Origin: Burkholderiales bacterium
Lineage (GTDB): Bacteria; Pseudomonadota; Gammaproteobacteria; Burkholderiales; Burkholderiaceae_C
Direction of reading: 5' to 3'
Assembly (NCBI GenBank): GCA_016195825.1
Contig: JACPYV010000075.1
Coordinates: 1-63,291 of the forward strand
Length of the DNA stretch: 63,291 nt
The stretch's first letter is position 1, and every line of letters starts with the position of its first letter. Below, one piece after another: positions 57,001-63,291 of the stretch. The translations under genes were made by a program, and so were the position numbers. The notes beneath the pieces are model-generated. The model saw only the letters and a list, made by a program, of their open reading frames with translations. It did no database searches and was not told where the DNA came from.

Positions 57001-57270
57001 GCCGCCGTGGAGCGTGCCGTGGCGCGCGACAAGCCGGCTCACACCGTTGCCGAGATCCGCTTCGGCTTCGAGCTGTTCCGCGTCGGCGAGGCACGGCTGG
57101 GCCACGACACGCGGCTCGAGCTGGGCCTGCTGCGCCGCCCGGAGTTGGCCGCGCTGACCTCCGAATCCATCTGGCCACCCCTGGTGCTCGGCGAGCGAGA
57201 TCTGGGCGGTGGCCAGCTCACCCACCCTCGGCCGCTGCCGCCGCCGGACCGGGTGGGACTCGATCGATAG
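54082..57270 (+). CDS. Enlarged gpI-like baseplate protein with beta-rich amino terminus and internal duplication
   Basis: The 1062-residue protein contains a P2 gpI-type core (about 515-640: SYLQHYLPAVYRADPAS, FMALFEGELTRWEDRI, DWLANWLALTFDGS, ARRGTLPGMLLAATLAWE) and the matching end (HRFRVVLPLPAEAQLDFDEL, then HTVAEIRFGFELFRVGEARL). About 500 residues precede it with a beta-propeller-like pattern (GGAFDAYGNLYSLNAEG). Two tandem copies of a module of about 140 residues interrupt the gpI core: 654-795 and 800-943 (AAALQSRLQGHAALVP / ASALRSRLQAVGGLAP; LTQLNEAWGTRWSEW / IRALNAAWGTAWRGF). It is about five times longer than P2 gpI. Confidence 0.82.
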   Translation: MDANGSRYHALVTRDDWMLRAQPDAHWGWLPDDTAHVAALGQLVLRPLLFEFKASAAEALPEPGSRAGGAFDAYGNLYSLNAEGTAIRIWSSGSGTLSDFWPLPVPAVVDADLGAFGPCLPAAPATPLVMDALTVTTGHYLVVASSALNEGAGGLLIFDLHGGGPPLPQPWGLMPAPQALLALDDGGVALFGVNALHRLGPDLRPCVPRVVSPSAFSPEPALAPPPPAPPCRLALGTDATACVALPGGRFLVLRVKMDGLYLSVIDWAGTESGSVGPLEEQLEQATADQQPTVLSVRTLAVEWPARSTEPGFDVLLLAASGDQAFRFKATESDTGVWSFELQRDFIPLRRYQAGGLASLAPGQVLHRFPSARSFYAGVDRWLPLLTLPRPRCEREGVLLGPVWDSATPACVWHRVALDARRPPGSHLVLQSRAADTPEGLALQPWRAEPELLPHPAGSELPWRDAAANACKDVQTLTCLLQAATGRYLQLRLQASGDGQQSPGLSSLRAWYPRFSYLQHYLPAVYRADPASTEFTGRFMALFEGELTRWEDRIAAAQLLLDARTAPRDSLDWLANWLALTFDGSTGPLRRRALLRHATQVHARRGTLPGMLLAATLAWEPDAVDAEPWLAAPEQLAERLHGVRLQEMFGLAAPLPAAVWRPGDGAAALQSRLQGHAALVPGSCSAALQAVLGYLPLAAEEEAGLARREGWQPPDDEPTSAEDAKALRAYLRATQADAVWRGRWQRHLQRQWPTLTQLNEAWGTRWSEWAHIPVPLTLPARDAALMDWATFEREAARPAMHQLPAGAWQPTQGASALRSRLQAVGGLAPDGAVAARLQQALGFLPRGAQEEAALLASWRLAALPDDEPRPRDAQFDAYLQATQPCAPLRQRWQDYLARRWRSIRALNAAWGTAWRGFDRIPSPMHLPAGSVALADWWRFEARIVRALGPAHRFRVVLPLPAEAQLDFDELARRRAAVERAVARDKPAHTVAEIRFGFELFRVGEARLGHDTRLELGLLRRPELAALTSESIWPPLVLGERDLGGGQLTHPRPLPPPDRVGLDR

Positions 57271-57288
57271 AACTTCTGGAGACACACC

Positions 57289-59751
57289 ATGGGCTGCTGT
57301 ACCGGTTCCAGCTTCACCCCCGCCCCCGACGCTGCGCTCGACCCGCTGCAGCGGGTGAACTACACCTTCGGCATGGTGCTGGGCGTGGACGATTTCCGCC
57401 AGGAGCATGCCTATCTGGCCGCCCGCGATGAGCGGGCGCTGCGCGAGACCATCGGCTACGGCGTCATCACCGGCCTGGGTGTGGCGGCGCCCAAGCCCGC
57501 GTCCGCAAGCGAGGGCCAGCAGGTGCGCGTGGCGCCCGGCCTAGCGCTGATGCCCGATGGCCGCCTCGTCGGTGTCGCCGCCGAGCAATGCGCCAACCTC
57601 CAGACCTGGCTGGACGCCGAGCTGGCGCGCGACGCGACCACCATCACGCGGACTACCGTCTATGTGCTGCTGCGGTTCGCTGAGAGCAGCGGCTCGCCCG
57701 TGCCCATACCCGGCGAGCCCTGCCGCGACGAGAGTGAGCTGAGCGCCGACGCCCGCATCGTCGACAGCTTCGCGCTGGACTTCTCGTGGACACCTCCCGA
57801 CGCCAGCGAAGACTTGGCACTGCGCGCCGTGGTGGCATGGATACGCGGTATCAAGATCCGCACGACGGTGCCGGCCACGCAGACCTTGCTGAGCTTCCAG
57901 TCCGACGTCGAGCGCGGCCTGCGGGAGGCCATCACCACCGCTTGGGGTGACCCACACTCGCCCACTGCGGCGATGCCCGCCAGCGCAACGCCACCGCTGC
58001 CCATGCCCAGCAGGGTCAGCCTGCCGGCGCCACCCGTGCAACTGCAGATCCCGCGCGCCGACGTGGCAGCCTACTATGCCGCGGCCTTCGAAGTCTGGAC
58101 GCGCTTGCTGCGTAGCGGCTTCATGGCCCACCACGGCCCGGCGCCGGCTGCCGAGCCGGTGGCCGAGCGCGCGCTGCTGCTTGCCGCCATCGACGCCAAG
58201 GCCGGTGGCGACGGCACGCGCGCCGTGCGTATGCTGGGCCGCCCTCAGCTGCTGCACCTGCGCCTGCTTCAGGAATGGCTGCTGCGCGACGGCAGCCAGG
58301 ACGCGCCACGCGAGGCCCACTACGTGCTCGGCAAGGGCGACCCCGAGCTGGACCATGCGCAAGACCTACTGGCCGACTTCGCCGCCAGCAACCACGCGAT
58401 GACGCGCATCGACCTGGTGCCGGACACCACCGATGGCGGCAGCGGCAACAAGGCCAAGCTCGTGCCCGCCGTGAAGTGGCCGGGCGGCGGTGGCGGCGGC
58501 GGGCCCGACTACTACGGGCCGGCCATGAGCCAACCCATTCCCGTGTCCGACGGCGGCACGGGCCAGGCCGCTGCACCGACGACCGGCGCCATCCTGGTCG
58601 GCCGGGCCGCCGCGGGTCCGGCACCGGCCCGCTTCGAGCTGGGAACGCTCGCCGGTGCGGCGCTGCCCAAGCCCGCGGGGCCGTCACCCAACATCCTGGT
58701 CGACGCGAGCGGCGCCGCGCCGACGATACGGCTGGACACCGTGCAGGACATCGGCCCCGGCGCCAGTCCCGAATTTGCCGGGCTGGACCTCAGCGGCGAC
58801 CTCAGCGTCGGCGGCAACGCCCATGTGACGGGCAGCCTGTCCGTCGACGGCGAGCTGGTGCTCGGCGAGCCGCTGAACAGCCTGCTGGCCACCGATGACA
58901 AGGGCGTGGTCATCGCCGCCCGGCCCTGGGACGGCGACGAAGACGCGCTCGACGCCGGCAAGCCGCCGCCCTACGTCTACCAGCCCGGCCAGAAGGCGCC
59001 GGTGCGCATCGAGGACGGCGGCACCGGCCTGCAGACCCGGCCCCGCAGGATGCAGGTGCTGATCGGCGTCGAGAGGGCGACGTTGCGCAGCGCGGGCGGT
59101 GACTACGTGCAGGCCACGTTGGTGGCCGGCAAGAACACCGCGATCAACCTGAGCCAGCGCCGCGATGGCGAGACCGATGCACTGAGCTGGCAACTCAGTA
59201 TCGACGCCGGCGGCGGCAGCGCCACGCAGGTCGTGGCGGCTGGCAACGCTTCCAGCCCGCCCAGCCTGACGGCGGTGACGAGCGGCAACGTCGTCACCCT
59301 CAACACCGTGCAGCCGCTGCATCCAGCTGCCAGCCCCCGCTTTCAGGCCCTGAGCTTGGCCGCGCTGCCGCAGCGCACCACGCCCACGCTGGTTGGCTGG
59401 GACCCGAGCAGCGGCGAGCTGGTGCAGACGGCTGCACCGCAGCCCGGCAAGGTGGATGTTGGCGTCTGGCCCATCCGCTACGTCGAGAAGCCGGGCGAGC
59501 TGGGTGTGACCAATTCCGACCATGTCATCGTCGTCGCCGCGTTTGCGGTGACGCGGCTGCTGGAGCTGCGCATGCCGGACCTGCGCGCAGGCGGCTTCGA
59601 CGAAGGGCGCCGCATCGTCGTGAAGGCGCTGGGCAGCCTGCTGGTCAGCGGCTTCGAGGGCGACAAGCAGCTCGGCCTGGAGAGCGGCAACTCGGTCACG
59701 CTGATCGCCTCCGTCCGGCTCGGCACGTGGCTGGTCATTGGCCGGAGCTGA
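57289..59751 (+). CDS. Tail-fibre-like protein
   Basis: The 820-residue protein starts MGCCTGSSFTPAPDAALD, then a docking-type domain (NYTFGMVLGVDDFRQEHAYL, IGYGVITGLGV). The second half has phage-fibre features: two DGGTG motifs (PVSDGGTGQ near 419, IEDGGTGLQT near 574) and short beta repeats (GLDLSGDLSVGGNAHVTGSL). A Gly-run GGGGGGG links the halves near residue 405. It is the likely target-recognition fibre. The amino terminus is shared with the next gene product, probably the same attachment site on the baseplate. Confidence 0.8.
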   Translation: MGCCTGSSFTPAPDAALDPLQRVNYTFGMVLGVDDFRQEHAYLAARDERALRETIGYGVITGLGVAAPKPASASEGQQVRVAPGLALMPDGRLVGVAAEQCANLQTWLDAELARDATTITRTTVYVLLRFAESSGSPVPIPGEPCRDESELSADARIVDSFALDFSWTPPDASEDLALRAVVAWIRGIKIRTTVPATQTLLSFQSDVERGLREAITTAWGDPHSPTAAMPASATPPLPMPSRVSLPAPPVQLQIPRADVAAYYAAAFEVWTRLLRSGFMAHHGPAPAAEPVAERALLLAAIDAKAGGDGTRAVRMLGRPQLLHLRLLQEWLLRDGSQDAPREAHYVLGKGDPELDHAQDLLADFAASNHAMTRIDLVPDTTDGGSGNKAKLVPAVKWPGGGGGGGPDYYGPAMSQPIPVSDGGTGQAAAPTTGAILVGRAAAGPAPARFELGTLAGAALPKPAGPSPNILVDASGAAPTIRLDTVQDIGPGASPEFAGLDLSGDLSVGGNAHVTGSLSVDGELVLGEPLNSLLATDDKGVVIAARPWDGDEDALDAGKPPPYVYQPGQKAPVRIEDGGTGLQTRPRRMQVLIGVERATLRSAGGDYVQATLVAGKNTAINLSQRRDGETDALSWQLSIDAGGGSATQVVAAGNASSPPSLTAVTSGNVVTLNTVQPLHPAASPRFQALSLAALPQRTTPTLVGWDPSSGELVQTAAPQPGKVDVGVWPIRYVEKPGELGVTNSDHVIVVAAFAVTRLLELRMPDLRAGGFDEGRRIVVKALGSLLVSGFEGDKQLGLESGNSVTLIASVRLGTWLVIGRS

Positions 59752-59755
59752 TGCC

Positions 59756-61027
59756 ATGGCCACCGTCCTCAACGCTCGGCTCAATCAGGTCATCGCCGTC
59801 GACGGCGAGCCGCGCAGCTTCTTCTTCAACGGTCGCCTGCTCAGTGCCGAAGACCTGAGCCGCGAGCAGGCCGCGCGCGACGGCGCCGAGCGGCGGTTGG
59901 CGCGACTCATCGGCTGCGGCGTGGCCGAGGGACTCACGGTGGCCGCTGGGGCCGGCAGCGTGCTGCACATCGCCGCAGGATTGGGTGTCGCGCCATCGGG
60001 GGCCGTTATCGACATCGGTAACCTCGACCTCGACCTCAGCAGCGCCGGGCGCGGCAGCTCGTTCAGCGGCTTCGGCAACTGCGCCGCCGGTCTCGCCGAG
60101 GGGCAGCCGGTGGCGGGCCTGTACCTGCTTACGCTGACGCCCGCGTGGAGTGCCCAGGGCCGCGCGGCCACGCTGCTGGGCGAGGTCGGCGCCTGCAACC
60201 GCCGCACCGAGCAGCCGGCCGTGCGTGCGCGGCTGGTCGAGGTGCAGGCACCCGGCGGCCTGAACGTGGCCTCGCTGCGCAACGAGCTGTCCGTGGCGCT
60301 GCTGTCACCCGGCCAGGGCCTGTCCAGCGTGCCCGCGGGCGGGCGCGTAGGCTGGTGGATGCGCCAACGCATCGGTGGCGGAGCGGCGGCGCCGGGGCTG
60401 ACGGCCGACGAGCTGCCACTGGCGCTGCTGCAGATCGACGCCAAGGCGGTGCCGCAGTGGGTGGACACCGACAGCGCGCGCAGGCGCCTGGCCGCGCCGC
60501 CCGGTGAGGCCGGCGACGCATCGTGGCCGCAGTCCTGGGCGGTAGAGATGCAGGCCCTGGCCGCGCAGTTCCTGGCCGAGCTGATGGAAGCCCAGGCCAG
60601 CACCGCGGCCTTCGTGTGGTTGCCCCCGACGCTGCCGCTCAACGCGGCGCAGCTGACCCAGTTCCGCAGGCTGCTGCCCGGCGGCGTGCCGGAGCGGCCG
60701 CAGCCGCTCAACCGCGCGCTGTTCGCCCGCGCTTTGCTGGATGGCTGGCAGGACGTACCCATGCGCCGCGGCAGCGCCCACCTGCACCTGGCCCAGCTCG
60801 AAGGCCACCCGGAGCGCCTGCTGCTGCGCGCAACGGGCGCGCTGTCCAGCGGTAGCGACGGCGTGGGTAGCGGCCAGGGTGAGCGCACGTCGGCCAAGGT
60901 GGCCTCTGCAGCCGCGCGCATCCTCGGCGCCGGCCGGCGCCGCGAGGGCGGGCCGACCAAGGAGGAGCTGGCCGTCGCTGCCTCCGCACTGACACAGACG
61001 CCCGACCGCAAACGCCCTCAGCGCTGA
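59756..61027 (+). CDS. Unrecognised protein sharing the fibre's amino-terminal docking domain
   Basis: The 423-residue protein begins MATVLNARLNQVIAVDG. Its first 100 residues match the fibre's start in pattern (FFFNGRLLSAEDLSREQAAR, LIGCGVAEGLTVAAG versus FGMVLGVDDFRQEHAYLAAR, IGYGVITGLGV). The remainder is alpha/beta with no fibre repeats, ending in a basic, Gly/Ser-rich tail. It may occupy the same baseplate sites as the fibre or act as its adaptor. The ATG at 59756 is preferred to TTG at 59738, which overlaps the fibre gene. Confidence 0.6.
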   Translation: MATVLNARLNQVIAVDGEPRSFFFNGRLLSAEDLSREQAARDGAERRLARLIGCGVAEGLTVAAGAGSVLHIAAGLGVAPSGAVIDIGNLDLDLSSAGRGSSFSGFGNCAAGLAEGQPVAGLYLLTLTPAWSAQGRAATLLGEVGACNRRTEQPAVRARLVEVQAPGGLNVASLRNELSVALLSPGQGLSSVPAGGRVGWWMRQRIGGGAAAPGLTADELPLALLQIDAKAVPQWVDTDSARRRLAAPPGEAGDASWPQSWAVEMQALAAQFLAELMEAQASTAAFVWLPPTLPLNAAQLTQFRRLLPGGVPERPQPLNRALFARALLDGWQDVPMRRGSAHLHLAQLEGHPERLLLRATGALSSGSDGVGSGQGERTSAKVASAAARILGAGRRREGGPTKEELAVAASALTQTPDRKRPQR

Positions 61028-61028
61028 C

Positions 61029-62780
61029 ATGCCCGCCAACCTCGCTATCCACCGCCTCAGCGCCCGCACCCCGGCGCGCGCGCAGCCGGTGGCTGCGCGG
61101 CTGGCGCTGCAGGCGCTGGGCGCCGACCTGGAGGACGCGCTGCCTCGGAGCCTGCCGCCTCAGGCCTTGCTGTGGTTGCGCCGCCTGCAGCTGCAGGCGC
61201 CGGAAGCTGCGCTGCTGCGCCCGGCGCCGGCAGCCTGGCGTCAGGACTGGATTGCGATGGGCCGCGAGCGGCTGGATTCGGCGCTGGCGCAGGCCGTTCG
61301 CCCGGCCCTCGGCCCCGTGCCGGAATCGGCGCCGGCCGTGCTGTTTGCCGACGCCTCCGAGATGCTGGCCTGCCTGGCGCTGGCGGCGCAGGCCGGACAG
61401 TTGGACCGCTGGTGGTGGCGCGGTGTCCTGGGCCGGGCCTGGCCGCAGTGGCAGGTGGCCTGGGCCGCGCGGCCCGAGGCGCAGGCGGGTGCCGAGCGCT
61501 TGCTGGCGCGTCTGGAGCAGGGCGCCGCAGTGGCGTCGTGGCTGCCGGCGCCGCCTGCCCCGCAAGACCGGTTGATGCCGGCGCCGGTGGTCGAGGGGCG
61601 AGTCATTGAAACGGGGCCCGGACAGACGGAACCCTCGCAGCCGGCTCCGTCCGCCATTGCTGCTGCGGGCATCCAGCCCGAAGTGGCGGCTCAGGCATCG
61701 GGCAGCCAGGTGCCTCGGGCCTCCGTTCACGCCCGGGCGGTGCCTCTGGCGCGAGCTGACGAAGCCATCACGCTGCCGCGCCCGGGCGCCGCGTCTGCCG
61801 GGCTGCTGCCGCAAGCCGCCGCTTCAGCCGAAGCCACGACGCGCGACGACGAGGCCCCGCGGCTGCTGCCGCCGGCGCCCCGCCGTGCGGACTACATGGC
61901 CCCGGCCAGCGCGGCCGGCCGGCCCACACTGCGCAAGCCCGCTTCGCCGCCGCAGGCGCTGCCCCCGCAAGGGTCCGGATCGGCCGCGCCCCACACGCAT
62001 GCTGCCCCGGTGCCCTGGGCGGAGACACCGGTCGGCACAAGGCTGCACACCACCGAACCCGCGTCAATCGTGCCAACCGGCCCCGTCGTCCCGCGCCCCG
62101 AGATCACTGCAGCGGCCGGCGAGATGCCGGTGCCCTCGAACCCACCCGTCGAGCGCCACGCGCCGCCGGCTGCCAAGCCGGCAAGGTCGCCTCATCGCGT
62201 CGCCGTTAAGGCACCGCAGCCGTCACCCGCGCCCGAATTGGTGGGCGAAGCTGCGCCAGTCTGGCCCTGGCCCGAGGCCCTGCTGACCCGTCATGCGCCG
62301 CTGCTGTTCGTCGTCAACGCGCTGCTGGAGGACGGACTCTTCCCCGATTTCACCCGCCCGCGCGACCCGGGCCTGCCGGTGCCACTGTGGGCCTTGCTCG
62401 CGGCGCTGGCCCAGGCCTGGCGGCTGCCGGCCGACGACCCACTGCTGCTGGTGCTGGCCGAGCGCAGCCCGGACTGGACCACGCCCGAGGTCATGCCCGC
62501 CACGCCGGGCGTTGCCGCAGCGGCCTGGCCCGAATGGCTTACCGCTTGCGCTCGCTCACTGCGCCGAAGGCTTTGTCGCCGTCTGGGCCGTCGCACCGCG
62601 GCGTGGCCGCGCACCCTGACCCTCGCGCGCCCGGCGCGGCTGTGGCTCAGCGAGGCGGAGTGGGTGGTGGAGTACGACCTAACGGCCCACGACGTGGCTT
62701 GGCGCCTGGCCGGCCTGGACCGTGATCCCGGCTGGCTGCCATCCGCAGGCTGCGGCCTGCGTTTTGTGTTTACCACCTGA
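61029..62780 (+). CDS. Unrecognised injection-system protein with long disordered linker
   Basis: The 583-residue protein has an amino-terminal domain of about 175 residues (NLAIHRLSARTPARAQPVAA, SLPPQALLWLRRLQLQAPEA), a Pro/Ala-rich disordered linker (about 180-400), and a carboxy-terminal domain (LLTRHAPLLFVVNALLEDGL, FPDFTRPRDPGLPVPLWALL, ARLWLSEAEWVVEYDLTAHD). The position, and the IHRL...LP...LRRL pattern at the start, weakly suggest the CIS tape-measure-like protein (Afp14/Pvc14 place). I cannot confirm this. It starts 1 bp after the previous stop and overlaps the next gene (TGATG). Confidence 0.5.
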   Translation: MPANLAIHRLSARTPARAQPVAARLALQALGADLEDALPRSLPPQALLWLRRLQLQAPEAALLRPAPAAWRQDWIAMGRERLDSALAQAVRPALGPVPESAPAVLFADASEMLACLALAAQAGQLDRWWWRGVLGRAWPQWQVAWAARPEAQAGAERLLARLEQGAAVASWLPAPPAPQDRLMPAPVVEGRVIETGPGQTEPSQPAPSAIAAAGIQPEVAAQASGSQVPRASVHARAVPLARADEAITLPRPGAASAGLLPQAAASAEATTRDDEAPRLLPPAPRRADYMAPASAAGRPTLRKPASPPQALPPQGSGSAAPHTHAAPVPWAETPVGTRLHTTEPASIVPTGPVVPRPEITAAAGEMPVPSNPPVERHAPPAAKPARSPHRVAVKAPQPSPAPELVGEAAPVWPWPEALLTRHAPLLFVVNALLEDGLFPDFTRPRDPGLPVPLWALLAALAQAWRLPADDPLLLVLAERSPDWTTPEVMPATPGVAAAAWPEWLTACARSLRRRLCRRLGRRTAAWPRTLTLARPARLWLSEAEWVVEYDLTAHDVAWRLAGLDRDPGWLPSAGCGLRFVFTT

Positions 62781-63291
62781 TGCGCGCCGACGCCACACCC
62801 GATCTCTGGCCGCAGGCCGCGACGGCGCTGCGCGCGCTGCTGCTCGGCGCGGCCTGGCGTGTGGTGCAGAACGCCCAGGTGCTGCTGGGTGACGACGAGG
62901 TCGCCGCGCGCTTTGGCTTCGCGCTCGACTACGCCGCGGCTTTCGAGGCCTTGCCCGACGAATCGCCGCGCCATCCTGGCCTCGCCGCGCTGGCGAGTGA
63001 CTGGCCGGAGCAGGCGGTGGAGCTGTGGCTGGTGCACGGTCTCGCCGACGAGGACCGGCGCTTCGCCCCGCTGTTCGAGGCTATGAACCAGTCGTTGGGC
63101 GAGGAGGGCGCGCAACCCGGCCCGGCCTGGCTGCAGCAGAGCTTCGGCAACCTGCCCGGCCAGGGCCTCAGGCCAGCGCTGCGCGTGCTGCTGCAGGCCG
63201 GCGTGCTGAAGCCCGAGAGCGCGGGCCAGTCGCGTGCGGCGCAGCGCTTCGAGGTGGACGAGGCCTGCTGGGCCGCGCTGCGCGGCGAGCC
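62780..63291 (+). CDS. Unrecognised protein, 5' part only (next injection-system gene)
   Basis: The frame opens at ATG 62780, overlapping the previous stop, and runs off the window after about 170 codons. The visible part is alpha-helical (ATPDLWPQAATALRALLLGA, AVELWLVHGLADEDRRFAPL, LRPALRVLLQAGVLKPESAG). No Walker motif occurs in it. In Afp/PVC clusters an AAA+ ATPase (Afp15/Pvc15) follows about here, and this could be its amino-terminal domain; that is a guess from position. Confidence 0.5.
   Translation, partial: MRADATPDLWPQAATALRALLLGAAWRVVQNAQVLLGDDEVAARFGFALDYAAAFEALPDESPRHPGLAALASDWPEQAVELWLVHGLADEDRRFAPLFEAMNQSLGEEGAQPGPAWLQQSFGNLPGQGLRPALRVLLQAGVLKPESAGQSRAAQRFEVDEACWAALRGE

Noticed and set aside
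39422..63291. Intact prophage or classical type VI secretion system
   Set aside because: No capsid, portal, terminase, integrase or lysis genes, and no TssJLM or ClpV-like genes in view; DUF4255, DUF5908 and LysM-type adaptor indicate an eCIS.

Overview
The window is a high-GC, gene-dense proteobacterial chromosome segment. Its gene content and order (carB-greA-DUF4149-yhbY-rlmE-ftsH-folP-glmM followed by pstSCAB-phoUBR, then trxA-rho-rpmE2) point to a betaproteobacterium of the order Burkholderiales, probably near the Rubrivivax/Roseateles/Leptothrix group. This placement rests on recognised proteins and synteny, not on a database search.

Positions 1-8200 are housekeeping: the 3' part of carB, greA, a small membrane protein, yhbY facing away from rlmE, then ftsH, folP and glmM, with clear intrinsic terminators after carB, ftsH and glmM. 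Positions 8227-9623 hold an accessory insert (a VapBC toxin-antitoxin pair and a fasciclin-domain lipoprotein). Positions 9700-16477 form the phosphate regulon, with a PHO box placed 10 bp before a -10 element upstream of pstS. On the minus strand follow a GT-C-like membrane protein, rpmE2, rho and trxA. An AddAB-like helicase-nuclease pair, tRNA-Pro(TGG), an OPT-family transporter and tRNA-Arg(TCT) run to 28782.

Positions 28800-33731 look like a decaying region. They hold a FeeM-like N-acyl amino acid synthase, a stem-loop-rich non-coding stretch ending in a strong terminator, a tiny group II intron remnant directly behind that terminator, a chimeric frameshifted flotillin/SPFH gene, and a KdpD-type kinase followed by a response regulator that has lost its middle. 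Positions 34647-39232 are one tightly overlapping operon: a two-subunit molybdenum hydroxylase (IorAB type) followed by soxX, soxY, soxZ and soxA, with no soxB or soxCD in view and an unusual SoxY carboxy terminus.

From 39422 to the end runs a contractile injection system of the extracellular/phage-tail-like type (eCIS; Afp/PVC relatives). It has a DUF4255 cap protein, two sheaths, two tubes, a LysM-type tube adaptor, a DUF5908 peptide, separate gpD-like hub and gpV-like spike, gp25, gpJ and gpI baseplate proteins, a tail fibre and several unrecognised proteins. The most interesting part is a 656-residue protein of unknown function with a hydrophobic carboxy terminus, encoded between spike and gp25, which could tether the particle to a membrane. 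The locus continues beyond the window; no AAA+ domain or toxin cargo can be identified within it.
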